In this document: piece after piece, positions 11,501-20,813 of the stretch
Numbering within the stretch: position 1 is the first letter of the stretch
Layout of the letters: each line of letters opens with the position of its first letter
Assembly (NCBI RefSeq): GCF_003217495.1
Contig: NZ_QJSW01000012.1
Location: forward strand, 111,867 to 175,866
DNA: 64,000 nucleotides
Direction of reading: 5' to 3'
From: Paenibacillus barcinonensis
GTDB taxonomy: Bacteria > Bacillota > Bacilli > Paenibacillales > Paenibacillaceae
Position numbers and translations under genes: made by a program
The notes under the pieces: generated by a model
The model's database searches: none
What the model saw: only the letters and a program-made list of their open reading frames with translations
Told to the model about the DNA's origin: nothing

Positions 11501-14500
11501 GATAGCATCAAAGGCGGCATTGATGTCACGCATTATAAAGACCCGAACAAATACGGGGTAATGAATTCATATGGTGTTAATTTTGAAGCCAAACTGGAGA
11601 ATCTGTTCTCTATTAGCGCAGAGCTTGCCTTCAAACGTGTTCCAGATGGTCGGATTATTCCTGACGTGATCGCGTTTGGATCAGACCTTCCTGATCCGGG
11701 TATCCGCATTAATCCGGCAACCAAAATCTCAAGTTTGCGCGGAGCGGTTCGTGAACTTGCCATGACCATTGCTGGCGGGACAGAGCGTTTGCCGCTCACA
11801 CTTGAAGCAGGCATCGACATGGAGATTGGTCAGAAGCCTGCGGTCTTCTCAGGCAGTGTGGATCTGACACTGAAGGCGACTGGTTTCAAAGTGGTAGGCA
11901 AACTGGGCTTTGGCGAAGGCAGCAAGGTCATTCCAATGCTGACCGAAGCACTGATTCAGACGCAATGGGCCAGCCCGATGTTTATCCGTGCCCGTGCGCA
12001 GATTGATGTCGGTGGCTGGGATATTATTGTCGGCAGCGCCAGCTTGTTTATCGGTGAGAACCTGGAGAAGGGACGCGTCGATTTTGAAGGCATGGTCAGC
12101 TCCAAAATACAAGTGCCGCGATCTGTCCCGGTGGTTGGCGGTATGGGCTTTGGCGTTCGTGCCGGGGCTAATAACGACCAGTTATGGGCAGGCATCTCTC
12201 TGTTATTCCTGACGCTCGGCATCAAGTATTATTGGGGCGGCGGCATCTCGTTTATGACCGATGGATCGGCATTGGATAATGAAGCACTCGCTAATCTTGC
12301 GATTAATGATCCAGAGCAGGGACCACGCTTGTTGCAGATTGGGACAGGTATTACAACCTTGGCAACCTCATGGGAGAATGAAGAGCCTGAGCGTTACGAG
12401 ATTCGATATACGGCTGTTGCAGAGGGTATTGATATGATCGAGGACAGCTCGCAAAATCTGGGCATCGGCGGTATTCGCACGTCCAATGGAGGCAAGACTC
12501 ATGTAATCCCGATGAACGGAGTCACAGGGGATGCGCTGCTGGAAGTGGAGTATTTTACAACAACCCGACCTACGCTCACCCTGAAACGAGATGACGGAAG
12601 TACGTACAATATCATCTTTGGGGAAGCATCGGATACAAATGCAACTGCATTTGAGCAGATCATCAAAGCTCCAAAAGAAGGCGACCTGAAGGGTGACGGT
12701 ACAACTGTAACCAAGAAGGAAGAGCAGCAAGGCACGGATGTACGCCGCATTTATATTGCAATTCCGCAAGAGGATGCCAAAACAGGCAGCTGGACCTTGA
12801 CCTCCAGTCAATCCGTTAAGTCCAAGCTGATGAACATTCCTGTACTCCCGGAACTCCGTTCTACGGGACTGGAAGTGAATGCGCAGGATGCGGATCAATT
12901 TACGGCACGCTGGACGGTGGATAATGCCTCGGCAGGGGATACGGTAGATTTGTACTTGTCTTCCGATCGCCTGCAAGGTGCAGTAACACCGGATGAGAAG
13001 GTTGATCCGGGTATTATGATTGCCAAAGGCATTGAAATCGAGAGTGCCGACATTGATGTAGACGGTCGTGCCTCGGGTGAGATGAATTTTGACGTGAAGC
13101 ATATGGCGTATTTGGGGGGAGCCGATCTTCGGGGTCTGCTGCAGCAGGGCAAATATTATTTGCGAACTGAGCTCAAGACAGATATGGCGTTCTCCGTCCT
13201 GTCGTCTGAAGAGGTCTATACACTCATAGACCCGCTGGCTCCAGTGGCTGTGCCATTTGTGGAAACCAAGAGTATCGGTAACGGTATGCTCGATGTAACC
13301 TTCCCTGCAATCGCGAAAACCGTAGCGGAAGAGGCTGACGGGTTCATGTATATTCTGACTGCATCAGATGAGCAGGGACAGTTGTACGAGGCATTTGGAG
13401 AGGAAGGCTACAGTGAATCTGATCTGAAGGCCTCACTCAAGGAGGGTCAATACCATGTGACGGTCGGCGGCTGGAATGCACTGGGGACTCCTAAGCTGGG
13501 AGCGGATGGAAAGGTGCTTCGCAATGCGGACGGTACGATTGTAATGGAGGATAAGGAAGTCCGACATTCGGGGCTGGAGCCAGGCAAAACGTATCGCATC
13601 GGGGTGACCGTTGCGCGTAAACCGGCCTCGGATGACAAGGGCAACCTGCGTCTGTCTACAACTACTTACAGTGAGGGGAAACGGCTTCCAGTTCCGACAG
13701 GCCCGTTACTCTCACTGAATAATAAACAAGTGGTGAACAACAAGGTGGAGATGGTGACTCGTTCGGGCGAGGTAACTGTCAACGCCGCTTCCGACCAGTC
13801 TAACGTGGTTGTGGAGGCATCTACAGATGATGCTGTGCTCGGAACCTATAATTTGGGCACAACAGATAAGATGAAATTTAACTTTGCGGTGGATGGCGTC
13901 TATGCGGTGCAGCTCAAGGCGAGAAATACCAGTACGGGAGATACATCGGTAACGATGTTGTATATCACTGTAGACACGACGGCTCCAATGATCTATCTGG
14001 AATCGCCGTCTCAGGGTGAACGTACACAGGGAGGCAAGGCGCTCGTACAGGGTACGACCATGACTGATGCTGACATTACCGTAACGGATGCGGATAGCGA
14101 CAAAACGTTGGCACAGTTTAAACCTGATGATAACGGTGACTTCAAGCATGAGGTGCCAGTGGACGGAAGTCGTTTGAAGACCCGCTTGCGGATCAAGACC
14201 GAGGATGCTGCGGGTAACGTGAACTCAGCGGTGGTTGAGGTGTTAAACGGGCAGTTCAAGCTTCCACGCAGATTGAAAATGGTCATGCCTGAAGAACTCG
14301 TTGCAGGCGGAGAGCAAGCATCTGTTCAGACCTATGTGGAATACACAGATGGCACACGTGAGCTTGCGGACAGCAGTAAAATGACGTACAGCATGGTCAA
14401 CGGGGAAGCCAATGTTTCCTTGGAGCAGAATGGGATGCTTACGGGTAAACGTGTCGGTGCTTCGCTGATTCAGGCAGCGTATTCCTGGGAGGGTACTGAA

Positions 14501-16255
14501 CTGAACACCATGGACGTGGTCTCTGTTGAAGCACCGAAGACGGGAACGGCACCACCGGATTACATGGATACGATTAAAGCGTCAACGATTGGTACAGGTA
14601 AAAAAGGAGAAACACGAGTGGCAATCAGCGCAGCCGGACATAAAGGCAATATGGCTGGAAGCGAACTGGCATATCGCGTGTTTACGAGTAAGGCACAGGT
14701 GCTATTGCCTACGTTTGAGCAGGATATCAGCGGGTGGAGTACATTGCCTGCAGATAAAATCATCAAAGCCAAGCCTGGCGAGTGGATTATCATTGCCAAA
14801 CGTACGGTGAAGGAGCCTAAACTGCTGACAGCAGCTTCTGCCGCAGTGAAGGTCAATGAACGAATTTCGGCGGATACAGAGGTTTCAAGCTCTGGCTCAG
14901 GTAGCAAAAACAGCAAGCCACCAGCATCCAACATTCCCTCAGGCCCATTAACTGTTGGGGGGATTGTAATTGACAGTACGGCTGCAGTACGTGACCTCAA
15001 GGCTCCGCTGGAACTGGATGGGGTGAAGCAGGAAGGGCTGCTGCTGGTAGATATTACTCCAGGAGCTGACGGCCCGACAGTGATCGCTCATCCCGTAAGG
15101 GAAGCGCTGCTGAAGGCTTCACAGCAAGATCAGCGAATTCGTCTGCACGTGACAGGTCAGATGCAGCAGCTGCGTTTGGATCTCGATGCCGATCTGATCA
15201 AACAGCTCGCAGCAAAAGACATGGCGATGGATCTGGAGAGTGATTGGGGCAGCTATCGACTGGACTGGAGAGCGCTTGATGTGAAGGCAGTGGAGGCATC
15301 TTTCTCTGGACAGAAGGCAGAGGATATCCAGGTCAGCTTGAATGTAGGAAGGCCAGCAATGACTTATGAGCAGCATGCTGCCAAGCTGGCGAAGGAAGGC
15401 CGTATCGTTCCGAGAGGAACGCCAGTAGCCTTCGATATGATCGCAAGTGATGGAAGTAAAACGTTAGAGATCAACAAGCTTTTAAGCATGACAACGAAAG
15501 AACTGAATCTGCCTCAAGGGGAGGATGAGCGTTCCGTTTCCACGATTGTTGTACTCGAAGCAGATGGGAGTTTGCGTCACGTACCGACACGTTTTGAAGT
15601 CAGGGAAGGACGTACGATTGCGATTGCAAGCAGCATGACCAATAGCGTGTATTTGCCTGTGCATTATCAAACCTCATTCCGTGATATGAGCAATCACTGG
15701 GCTGCGGAAGCGGTAAATGATCTGGCATCACGTCTGGTGGTGAACGGAGTATCGGCTGCAAGCTTCGAGCCTGCACGTAGCATGACACGGGCCGAGCTTG
15801 CGGCACTGATGGTAAGAGCCTTTGGATTAAAGTCAGGCGCAGATGCAAATGCAGCCCAGGGGGTTACTGCATCCTTCACAGACGTTACTGCAAAGCACTG
15901 GTATAACGATGCTGTGCAAACGGCAACAGCCTATGGCTTGATGACAGGCTATAGCGGCAACCGCTTTGGGCCACAGGATGTGATGACGCGTGAGCAAGTA
16001 ATGGTGATGCTGATTCGTGCCTACGAAATGGCTGGGCACACAGCACCGGCAGCAAGCAGTGCTGCCAGCGCGCTCGAAGGTTACACGGACGTATCAGGTC
16101 TGTCTTCATGGGCGAAGGACAGTGCCGCGCAAGCCGTGAAGCTGGGACTTATTCAAGGCAAGTCGGCAACAAAGCTGGAGCCTAAGGCGCCTGTAACTCG
16201 TGCCGAGATGGCAACCCTTGTCCGCAGATTGCTCGTGGAACTGGACCTGCTATAA
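8540..16255 (+). CDS. giant SLH-domain cell-surface protein, 2571 aa
   Basis: GGAAGGGG precedes ATG 8540. A signal peptide (about residues 1-34) is followed by a beta-sandwich-like N-terminal region (about 35-340), several Ig-like stretches, and an unusual central region (about 920-1260) of alternating hydrophobic/glycine-rich strands. Further Ig-like modules include a DTTAP boundary near residue 1815. A Ser/Gly/Lys/Pro linker lies near residue 2120, then a pre-SLH domain, then three SLH domains (about 2379-2571) with NHWA, KHWYNDAV and SSWAKDSA cores and the MTRAEL/MTREQV/VTRAEM motifs. SLH domains bind pyruvylated secondary cell-wall polymer, so the C-terminus should sit in the wall and the N-terminus outside. 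It ends the cluster; a terminator follows at 16361. Function beyond anchoring is not recognised. Confidence 0.88.
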   Translation: MRRKNIIRMIAAMMAAVMLISVLPLHIAAAAVSAAGTTSIKNGFIKVTVDNASGRFSIRTEDGQPIRKKDNGVDMIFGGDNPETSFTTFKINGTDLIFGNPYKMAPNWTSEVTPPKVVTGNDGTQSLVTVWTVQGIRISQIITLLLKEDKDQGGNARVQYVVENTTDAKVEIGSRVLLDTSVGGNDGPAFQIGQNYSVPLTVERKLVHEPEKLGYDKNVDEQAYNLHKLPAYWVMRDKLEPGNPSATNVIAYGFNNLFEGGINIVDEMVVAHWANLAGTKWDYEPDENLDYTQDTNRYGTADTAVAYYWQPDTVQAGGQHTYELVYGLGEIVSPEKVFDVRFLDPTQKLETNEDETGYMRDGIFEVNTEIENLEMFGMNHSRVDVTLTLENGLNFVDEDGKELNTRSQKLSFRKDVPPEQAAQGVEFIPYKPGETVAAKWRVKGTGKAWPSTRQYMVTVSSPETEKKLETTISESKELPEAEIRAIYESSRAGFIFLPPVGELRKTLVYALSPEETFSKDEKYITLNLSNIAAYNVGNEATSTAANFDMYLVNVKNGDRYKVPVTRSVTTQPLGNGFAGDLKLIYRGGEKVKPDGTTLEVLNDSVLPLGEYAVQLDYKDKTIPELSEALSFTTSQTFAVTDNEENRVRKAGILAVYKTKLDLNAGAGDKAAFADALPWTYGNLTDAQFKTRLEQDRARFTAAKQEMVTASRKLDPALDIAGALNAAESPVYAVQTFEDEKSFDRFKNELDEDEEQEVVLEVRGKIVQSGTGVNAQYTVQSDTEPAILNQSVAYKGKDLTISTGKFPLADRLKANTDTPFLQSLFVGGDGTLSVANSGFVFHSGEWTVDFYNGFDKSLGTESKLSDEEQAWEEGRNPEDPTLNGTLTWANGMIGDALNPYRTLLVSYVYFNKHTLFTTPSFSLNGFGLKLNDFILRQDGVSFGGAIKMFIVDGEVKNVMFNKSGFVGIESALKFQLDNSIGLFKPDSEDSIKGGIDVTHYKDPNKYGVMNSYGVNFEAKLENLFSISAELAFKRVPDGRIIPDVIAFGSDLPDPGIRINPATKISSLRGAVRELAMTIAGGTERLPLTLEAGIDMEIGQKPAVFSGSVDLTLKATGFKVVGKLGFGEGSKVIPMLTEALIQTQWASPMFIRARAQIDVGGWDIIVGSASLFIGENLEKGRVDFEGMVSSKIQVPRSVPVVGGMGFGVRAGANNDQLWAGISLLFLTLGIKYYWGGGISFMTDGSALDNEALANLAINDPEQGPRLLQIGTGITTLATSWENEEPERYEIRYTAVAEGIDMIEDSSQNLGIGGIRTSNGGKTHVIPMNGVTGDALLEVEYFTTTRPTLTLKRDDGSTYNIIFGEASDTNATAFEQIIKAPKEGDLKGDGTTVTKKEEQQGTDVRRIYIAIPQEDAKTGSWTLTSSQSVKSKLMNIPVLPELRSTGLEVNAQDADQFTARWTVDNASAGDTVDLYLSSDRLQGAVTPDEKVDPGIMIAKGIEIESADIDVDGRASGEMNFDVKHMAYLGGADLRGLLQQGKYYLRTELKTDMAFSVLSSEEVYTLIDPLAPVAVPFVETKSIGNGMLDVTFPAIAKTVAEEADGFMYILTASDEQGQLYEAFGEEGYSESDLKASLKEGQYHVTVGGWNALGTPKLGADGKVLRNADGTIVMEDKEVRHSGLEPGKTYRIGVTVARKPASDDKGNLRLSTTTYSEGKRLPVPTGPLLSLNNKQVVNNKVEMVTRSGEVTVNAASDQSNVVVEASTDDAVLGTYNLGTTDKMKFNFAVDGVYAVQLKARNTSTGDTSVTMLYITVDTTAPMIYLESPSQGERTQGGKALVQGTTMTDADITVTDADSDKTLAQFKPDDNGDFKHEVPVDGSRLKTRLRIKTEDAAGNVNSAVVEVLNGQFKLPRRLKMVMPEELVAGGEQASVQTYVEYTDGTRELADSSKMTYSMVNGEANVSLEQNGMLTGKRVGASLIQAAYSWEGTELNTMDVVSVEAPKTGTAPPDYMDTIKASTIGTGKKGETRVAISAAGHKGNMAGSELAYRVFTSKAQVLLPTFEQDISGWSTLPADKIIKAKPGEWIIIAKRTVKEPKLLTAASAAVKVNERISADTEVSSSGSGSKNSKPPASNIPSGPLTVGGIVIDSTAAVRDLKAPLELDGVKQEGLLLVDITPGADGPTVIAHPVREALLKASQQDQRIRLHVTGQMQQLRLDLDADLIKQLAAKDMAMDLESDWGSYRLDWRALDVKAVEASFSGQKAEDIQVSLNVGRPAMTYEQHAAKLAKEGRIVPRGTPVAFDMIASDGSKTLEINKLLSMTTKELNLPQGEDERSVSTIVVLEADGSLRHVPTRFEVREGRTIAIASSMTNSVYLPVHYQTSFRDMSNHWAAEAVNDLASRLVVNGVSAASFEPARSMTRAELAALMVRAFGLKSGADANAAQGVTASFTDVTAKHWYNDAVQTATAYGLMTGYSGNRFGPQDVMTREQVMVMLIRAYEMAGHTAPAASSAASALEGYTDVSGLSSWAKDSAAQAVKLGLIQGKSATKLEPKAPVTRAEMATLVRRLLVELDLL

Positions 16256-16360
16256 GCAGGGCACGTTGCTTCTTCAATATGAAACGAGGCAAGAAACAAG
16301 AATCAAGAACCAATAAGCAACAACAGAAGTCAGCACTAAATGAGCAATAAGGTTAAATTA

Positions 16361-16397
16361 AAAAATCCCGGAAGTCTTCATGACTTTCGGGATTTTT
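16361..16397. terminator. bidirectional hairpin terminator
   Basis: A 16-bp stem with one mismatch (AAAAATCCCGGAAGTC paired with GACTTTCGGGATTTTT) has T-runs on both strands. It separates the SLH gene (+) from the AraC gene (-). Confidence 0.85.
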
Positions 16398-16409
16398 ATA
16401 TTGATGCAC

Positions 16410-17396
16410 CTACACCCAGCCTGTAAATGCCAATATTGATGCTTTGGCAGATTGGGCTTCAATATGAGCCCCTTTCCGCCACACTTTTGGCGATTCCCCC
16501 ATTAATCTGGCGAAGCAGCGATTGAAGCTGGAGATGGATCGAAAGCCTACCTGCTCAGAGATCGACAGGACGGACGAATCGGTGCTTTTCAAACGTTTGC
16601 AGGCCTCTTCTACACGTGTGCTGTTCAGAAAATCAAGCGGTGTCGTACCCATAATTTCATGGAATTTGCGGCGAAAATGGGTAGTGCTCAGGTGACACAG
16701 CTCTGCAAGCTCGTCAATCGTGACGGGCAGCATGTAATTTTTCGTAATAAATTCAAGGGCGGGCGAGATCACAAGATCGGGCTGACGGCTCTGCCGTTCC
16801 TGTTCCCTGCTCTGCTCCAGGGCGTGCTCCCCGTACTTCTCCTGCTCCCGGATAGGCCCGTTCTCATCATGTGCATGAATTCGCAGCAATTCAATATACA
16901 GTGACATTAACAGCCCATACGCGCTCTCACGGTAAAAGGGGGATTGTCGTTGAATTTCTTCAACGATTGATGTTGCCAGTGTATACACCCTGGGGTACTG
17001 GTCTTTATGCAGAACACAACGGCGGGCTTGAATGGCCCGAAGATTCGGCTCCATATTCGTTTGGGGCGTCTTGATTACATGCTGAAACAGCTCTTCCGGT
17101 GAAAAAAAGAGATAGGCCCACCTGCTAGCTTTATTAGGCGAACTGTAGGTGGTGTGGGGCAGATAACGAGGTAGGAATGTGACATCTCCTGCCCGGAAAG
17201 GCACGTTTTCTCCTTTGATCTCCATCACACCTCCATCCGAATAACAGATGCCAATCTCCATATGATTATGGAAATGCAGATGCTCACTTTTGATATCCGA
17301 GATTTTCCAGCGCTCCCCGCTGAGCAGTAGAACCGGGAAATCAATGGGCAAGCTGTAATGGCGGTATTCAATGACAGGTTTTTTCGGTTTGGGCAT
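16410..17396 (-). CDS. AraC-family transcriptional regulator with N-terminal cupin
   Basis: 328 residues; GGGAG lies nine bases before the ATG. The N-terminal half (about 30-130) is a cupin ligand-binding domain, with the HLHFHNHMEIG strand and a RAGDVTFLPRYLPH loop. The C-terminal ~100 residues (about 210-310) are two AraC-type helix-turn-helix motifs, with the TTPLDFLNSTRVEEACKRL core and the SSFNRCFARLMGESP signature. Members usually activate adjacent sugar-catabolism genes on binding a sugar. It is divergent from the GH105-GH112 operon, its likely target. A cre-like site at 17499 lies between them. Confidence 0.9.
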   Translation of the reverse strand: MPKPKKPVIEYRHYSLPIDFPVLLLSGERWKISDIKSEHLHFHNHMEIGICYSDGGVMEIKGENVPFRAGDVTFLPRYLPHTTYSSPNKASRWAYLFFSPEELFQHVIKTPQTNMEPNLRAIQARRCVLHKDQYPRVYTLATSIVEEIQRQSPFYRESAYGLLMSLYIELLRIHAHDENGPIREQEKYGEHALEQSREQERQSRQPDLVISPALEFITKNYMLPVTIDELAELCHLSTTHFRRKFHEIMGTTPLDFLNSTRVEEACKRLKSTDSSVLSISEQVGFRSISSFNRCFARLMGESPKVWRKGAHIEAQSAKASILAFTGWV

Positions 17397-17498
17397 GTCC
17401 GGCTGCTCCCATTCGTCGGATTATAAATGATCGAAATTGCGCAGTTTTGTTACGAATATGCTTAGATGCAGACTATTTTACTGCGTACAATGAAATAA

Positions 17499-17512
17499 GT
17501 AAAGCGTTTACA
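17499..17512. promoter_or_regulatory. cre-like catabolite-control site
   Basis: GTAAAGCGTTTACA agrees with the CcpA cre consensus TGWAARCGYTWNCA at 12 of 14 positions. It lies 63 bases before the GH105 start, in the divergent AraC/GH105 intergenic region. Confidence 0.5.
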
Positions 17513-17574
17513 TCACAGGACGGTCACTTCTCACGGTTCCATCCGAGGAGTGTGCGCAGGAGAGGGGAATACAC

Positions 17575-18594
17575 ATGCTGCAAGTGAAATATGACCGTGA
17601 ACATTTATTAAACGTGATTCAGAACGTAACGAACAAAACGCTGGATATGGATTTGACCTGGGATTGGCCCTGCGGCGTAGCCTATTATGGTGTTTCGAGA
17701 GCCTATCAGACGACAGGCAATCAGGAAATTCTGGACAGACTGGTGAAATGGGCAGATGAATATATTGAGCTTGGCTTGCCGAGCTGGACGGTAAATACCT
17801 GTGCGATGGGGCATGTAATGATTACGTTATACGAAGAGACCGGGGATCAGAAGTATTGGGATATCGTGATGAGCAAGGTGGATTATTTGCAAAATCATGC
17901 GCTCCGCTTTGGCGATCGTGTGCTGCAGCATACGGTGTCCACAGCGAATGATTTTCCCGAGCAGGCCTGGGCCGATACGCTGTTTATGGCTGCCTTTTTC
18001 CTGCTTCGGGTGGGCAGCAAGCTGAAAGACGAGGTGATGATTCAGGATGCCCTGAATCAATATTACTGGCATATCAAATACCTGCAGGACCCAAGCACAG
18101 GCCTCTGGTATCACGGTTATAACAACGTAAACAAGGATCATATGTCGGGATTTTACTGGGGGCGGGCGAATGCATGGGGAGCCTACACGATGTCGCAGGT
18201 GAAACCACAGCTTAAAGATTGGTACTTGTATCCGCAATGTATGGACGTGGAATGCTCCTTACGCGACCAGCTCGCTGCCCTCAAGCTGCTGCAAACGGAC
18301 CATGGCTTGTGGCATACGGTGCTGGATGACCCGGAAGCGTATGAGGAAGTGTCTGCATCGTGCGGTATTGCTGCCGCTATGATCAATAATGGTAATCCGC
18401 TGCATACAAAATATGTGCAAAAAGCGCTTGAAGGCATTCTAAACAACATCAGCGAGGACGGACGTGTGCTCGGGGTATCCGGTGGAACGGCCGTGATGAA
18501 AGACCGTGACGGTTACCGCAACATTCCAAAGGACTGGATTCAAGGCTGGGGGCAGGGCTTGGCACTGGCGTTTCTGTCCGACCTGCTGAGATAA
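17575..18594 (+). CDS. GH105 unsaturated rhamnogalacturonyl/glucuronyl hydrolase
   Basis: 339 residues, an alpha/alpha-barrel glycoside hydrolase of the YteR/YesR family. These enzymes remove the 4,5-unsaturated uronic acid left at the non-reducing end by pectate or rhamnogalacturonan lyases, hydrating the double bond. Family signatures seen: WPCGVAYYG (residues 31-39), the catalytic-region FPEQAWADTLFM, where Asp134 is the likely proton donor by motif alignment with YteR, and FYWGRANAW near residue 200. There is no signal peptide, so the enzyme is cytosolic and acts on imported oligosaccharides. An AGGAGAGGGG site precedes the ATG. The GH112 gene begins 15 bases after its stop, so they form one operon. 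Confidence 0.88.
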   Translation: MLQVKYDREHLLNVIQNVTNKTLDMDLTWDWPCGVAYYGVSRAYQTTGNQEILDRLVKWADEYIELGLPSWTVNTCAMGHVMITLYEETGDQKYWDIVMSKVDYLQNHALRFGDRVLQHTVSTANDFPEQAWADTLFMAAFFLLRVGSKLKDEVMIQDALNQYYWHIKYLQDPSTGLWYHGYNNVNKDHMSGFYWGRANAWGAYTMSQVKPQLKDWYLYPQCMDVECSLRDQLAALKLLQTDHGLWHTVLDDPEAYEEVSASCGIAAAMINNGNPLHTKYVQKALEGILNNISEDGRVLGVSGGTAVMKDRDGYRNIPKDWIQGWGQGLALAFLSDLLR

Positions 18595-18608
18595 GGGGAG
18601 GGAAACGA

Positions 18609-20783
18609 ATGCCGAATTCAAGCACAGGCGCCTTCACGTTGCCGGGAGAATCAGGTTATGAGGCGCTGACACTGGAGCTTGCTGAACGGTGGGGAGCCGA
18701 TGTCATTCGCGACAGTGACGGGACCAAGTTGTCGGAGGAGATTATTCAGGCCGGATACGGCATTTATTCGACGATCTGTATCATCCGCGATCATAATGAG
18801 TGGGCATCCAGAAATCCAAGTAAGCTGCAGCAATGTTTTTTAATTACTCAGCCGAAGGTGGCGGTGCAGGATTACATCTCCATCTATCTGCTGGAGGATT
18901 TTTTTGCCGAACAATTCAGAGTTAATGATTCCAGAGAAGCGTTGAAGTATTGGCAGGTGTTTGACCGTACGACAGGACAGGAAGTGCCAAGAAGCCACTG
19001 GAATTACGAAAGGGAATCCGGAAACGTGGTCCTCACAGGAATTACGCCTTGGCATAAGTACACAGTGAGCTTCATGGTTTATCGTATCTGGGAAGAAATC
19101 TCGATGTATAATCACACCACGAACAACTGGGACAAGGAGCACCTGATGCAGATCGACCCGATCTATGCGGATACGCAGACCTATCTGCTGGATTGGATGG
19201 AAAAGTGGTGCCTGGCTCACCCGGAAACAACGGTGGTTCGGTTTACGTCCCTCTTCTATAATTTTGCCTGGATATGGGGCAGTGATGAGCGAAACCGACA
19301 TCTGTTCTCGGACTGGGGCTCCTACGATTTCACGGTAAGTTCGAGAGGGCTTGATCTATTTGCTGAAAAATATGGCTATTCACTCACGGCAGAGGATTTT
19401 GTGAATGGTGGAAAGTACCAGGTCAGTCATATGCCTGCAGGGCAGCGAAAGCTGGACTGGATGGCATTCATCCATGATTTTGTCATTGCGTTTGGCCAGA
19501 AACTGATTGATATCGTGCATCGGCATGGCAAGCTTGCGTACGTATTCTACGATGACAGCTGGGTGGGCATGGAGCCATATAACGAACGCTTTGAAGAGTT
19601 TGGCTTCGACGGTATGATCAAGTGTGTGTTCTCCGGGTATGAGGCCAGAATGTGTTCAGGCATCAAGGTGGCTACCCATGAAATTCGTCTTCACCCCTAT
19701 CTGTTCCCCGTCGGACTGGGCGGACTGCCGACCTTTAAGGAAGGTGGAAATCCAACGCTGGATGCCAAAAACTACTGGATTAACATTCGGCGTGCACTGC
19801 TGCGTGAGAAGATTAACCGGATTGGACTCGGGGGATATCTGCATCTGGTGGAGCCATATCCTGATTTTGTAAACTATATTGGGAAGGTTGCGGATGAGTT
19901 CAGAGAGATCAAAGAGCTGCATCAGGCAGGCAAACCGTTTCAGCTTCAGACACGGGTAGCGGTGCTCCATAGCTGGGGCAGATTAAGATCGTGGACCTTG
20001 TCTGGACATTTTCACGAAACCTGCATGCATGAATTGATCCATGTGAACGAGGCGTTATCCGGGCTGCCGCTAGACGTTCGGTTTATCGATTTTGAAGATA
20101 TCCGTCAAGGTGTACTCGGCGAGGTGGATGTGGTCATTAATGCAGGCAGAGCCGGTTCCGCGTGGAGCGGCGGTGAGCACTGGCATGATACGGCCTGTGT
20201 GGATCTGCTTACCCGCTGGGTGCATGACGGGGGCACATTTATTGGTATTAACGAGCCATCGGCGGTGGAGGGCTATGATACCTTTTTTCGAATGGCTCAT
20301 GTGCTTGGAGTCGATCAGGATACAGGTGCGCGCGTGGTGCATGGTAAATGGGCTTACGATGTACAGGATCGGTATGAGCTTATGCCAGAAGGTGCGTCTG
20401 TGACAGGGAACCAGCAACTCTATCTGACGGATGGAACGGCTGAAGTGGTGCAGGAAACAGGAGGGAGCATTGCGCTGTCTGTTCATGCTTTTGGCAAAGG
20501 AAAGGGCATCTATCTGTCCACGTACAAGTTGAGCTGGGCGAATGCCAGGCTGCTGCTGAATCTGATTTGTTTTGCCGGTAATGAACAGCACAATGCCAAG
20601 TATATTACAGATAATGTGCTTACCGAATGTGCGTATTTTCCCGAGAGCGGCAAGCTGGTTGTGATCAACAATAGTGATCAGGCGCAGGCGACAACGATTG
20701 ACACCGAGCATGGGATGCATACGTTTAACATCGCTCCATACGATACGCTTATTACCCGAATTGGAGCGCAGGCATCGGTATAA
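18609..20783 (+). CDS. GH112 beta-galactoside phosphorylase (lacto-N-biose / galactosyl-rhamnose phosphorylase type)
   Basis: 724 residues, close to the usual ~720 of the family. The opening motif FTLPGESGYE followed by LAERWGADVIRDSDGT is the hallmark of GH112 (1,3-beta-galactosyl-N-acetylhexosamine phosphorylase family). These cytosolic inverting phosphorylases split Gal-beta-1,3-HexNAc or, in some members, Gal-beta-1,4-L-rhamnose with phosphate, giving alpha-galactose 1-phosphate. The N-terminal two-thirds is the TIM-barrel (FYDDSWVGMEPY, GFDGMIKCVFSG), followed by a glutamine-amidotransferase-like Rossmann domain and a C-terminal beta domain. Pairing with GH105 makes the galactosyl-rhamnose activity attractive, because that linkage occurs where galactan joins rhamnogalacturonan I. 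Specificity is inferred from context only. GGGGAGGG precedes the ATG; a terminator follows at 20814. Confidence 0.88.
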   Translation: MPNSSTGAFTLPGESGYEALTLELAERWGADVIRDSDGTKLSEEIIQAGYGIYSTICIIRDHNEWASRNPSKLQQCFLITQPKVAVQDYISIYLLEDFFAEQFRVNDSREALKYWQVFDRTTGQEVPRSHWNYERESGNVVLTGITPWHKYTVSFMVYRIWEEISMYNHTTNNWDKEHLMQIDPIYADTQTYLLDWMEKWCLAHPETTVVRFTSLFYNFAWIWGSDERNRHLFSDWGSYDFTVSSRGLDLFAEKYGYSLTAEDFVNGGKYQVSHMPAGQRKLDWMAFIHDFVIAFGQKLIDIVHRHGKLAYVFYDDSWVGMEPYNERFEEFGFDGMIKCVFSGYEARMCSGIKVATHEIRLHPYLFPVGLGGLPTFKEGGNPTLDAKNYWINIRRALLREKINRIGLGGYLHLVEPYPDFVNYIGKVADEFREIKELHQAGKPFQLQTRVAVLHSWGRLRSWTLSGHFHETCMHELIHVNEALSGLPLDVRFIDFEDIRQGVLGEVDVVINAGRAGSAWSGGEHWHDTACVDLLTRWVHDGGTFIGINEPSAVEGYDTFFRMAHVLGVDQDTGARVVHGKWAYDVQDRYELMPEGASVTGNQQLYLTDGTAEVVQETGGSIALSVHAFGKGKGIYLSTYKLSWANARLLLNLICFAGNEQHNAKYITDNVLTECAYFPESGKLVVINNSDQAQATTIDTEHGMHTFNIAPYDTLITRIGAQASV

Positions 20784-20813
20784 CGTAAGGGGCAACTGTC
20801 TCCCTAGTAAGAG

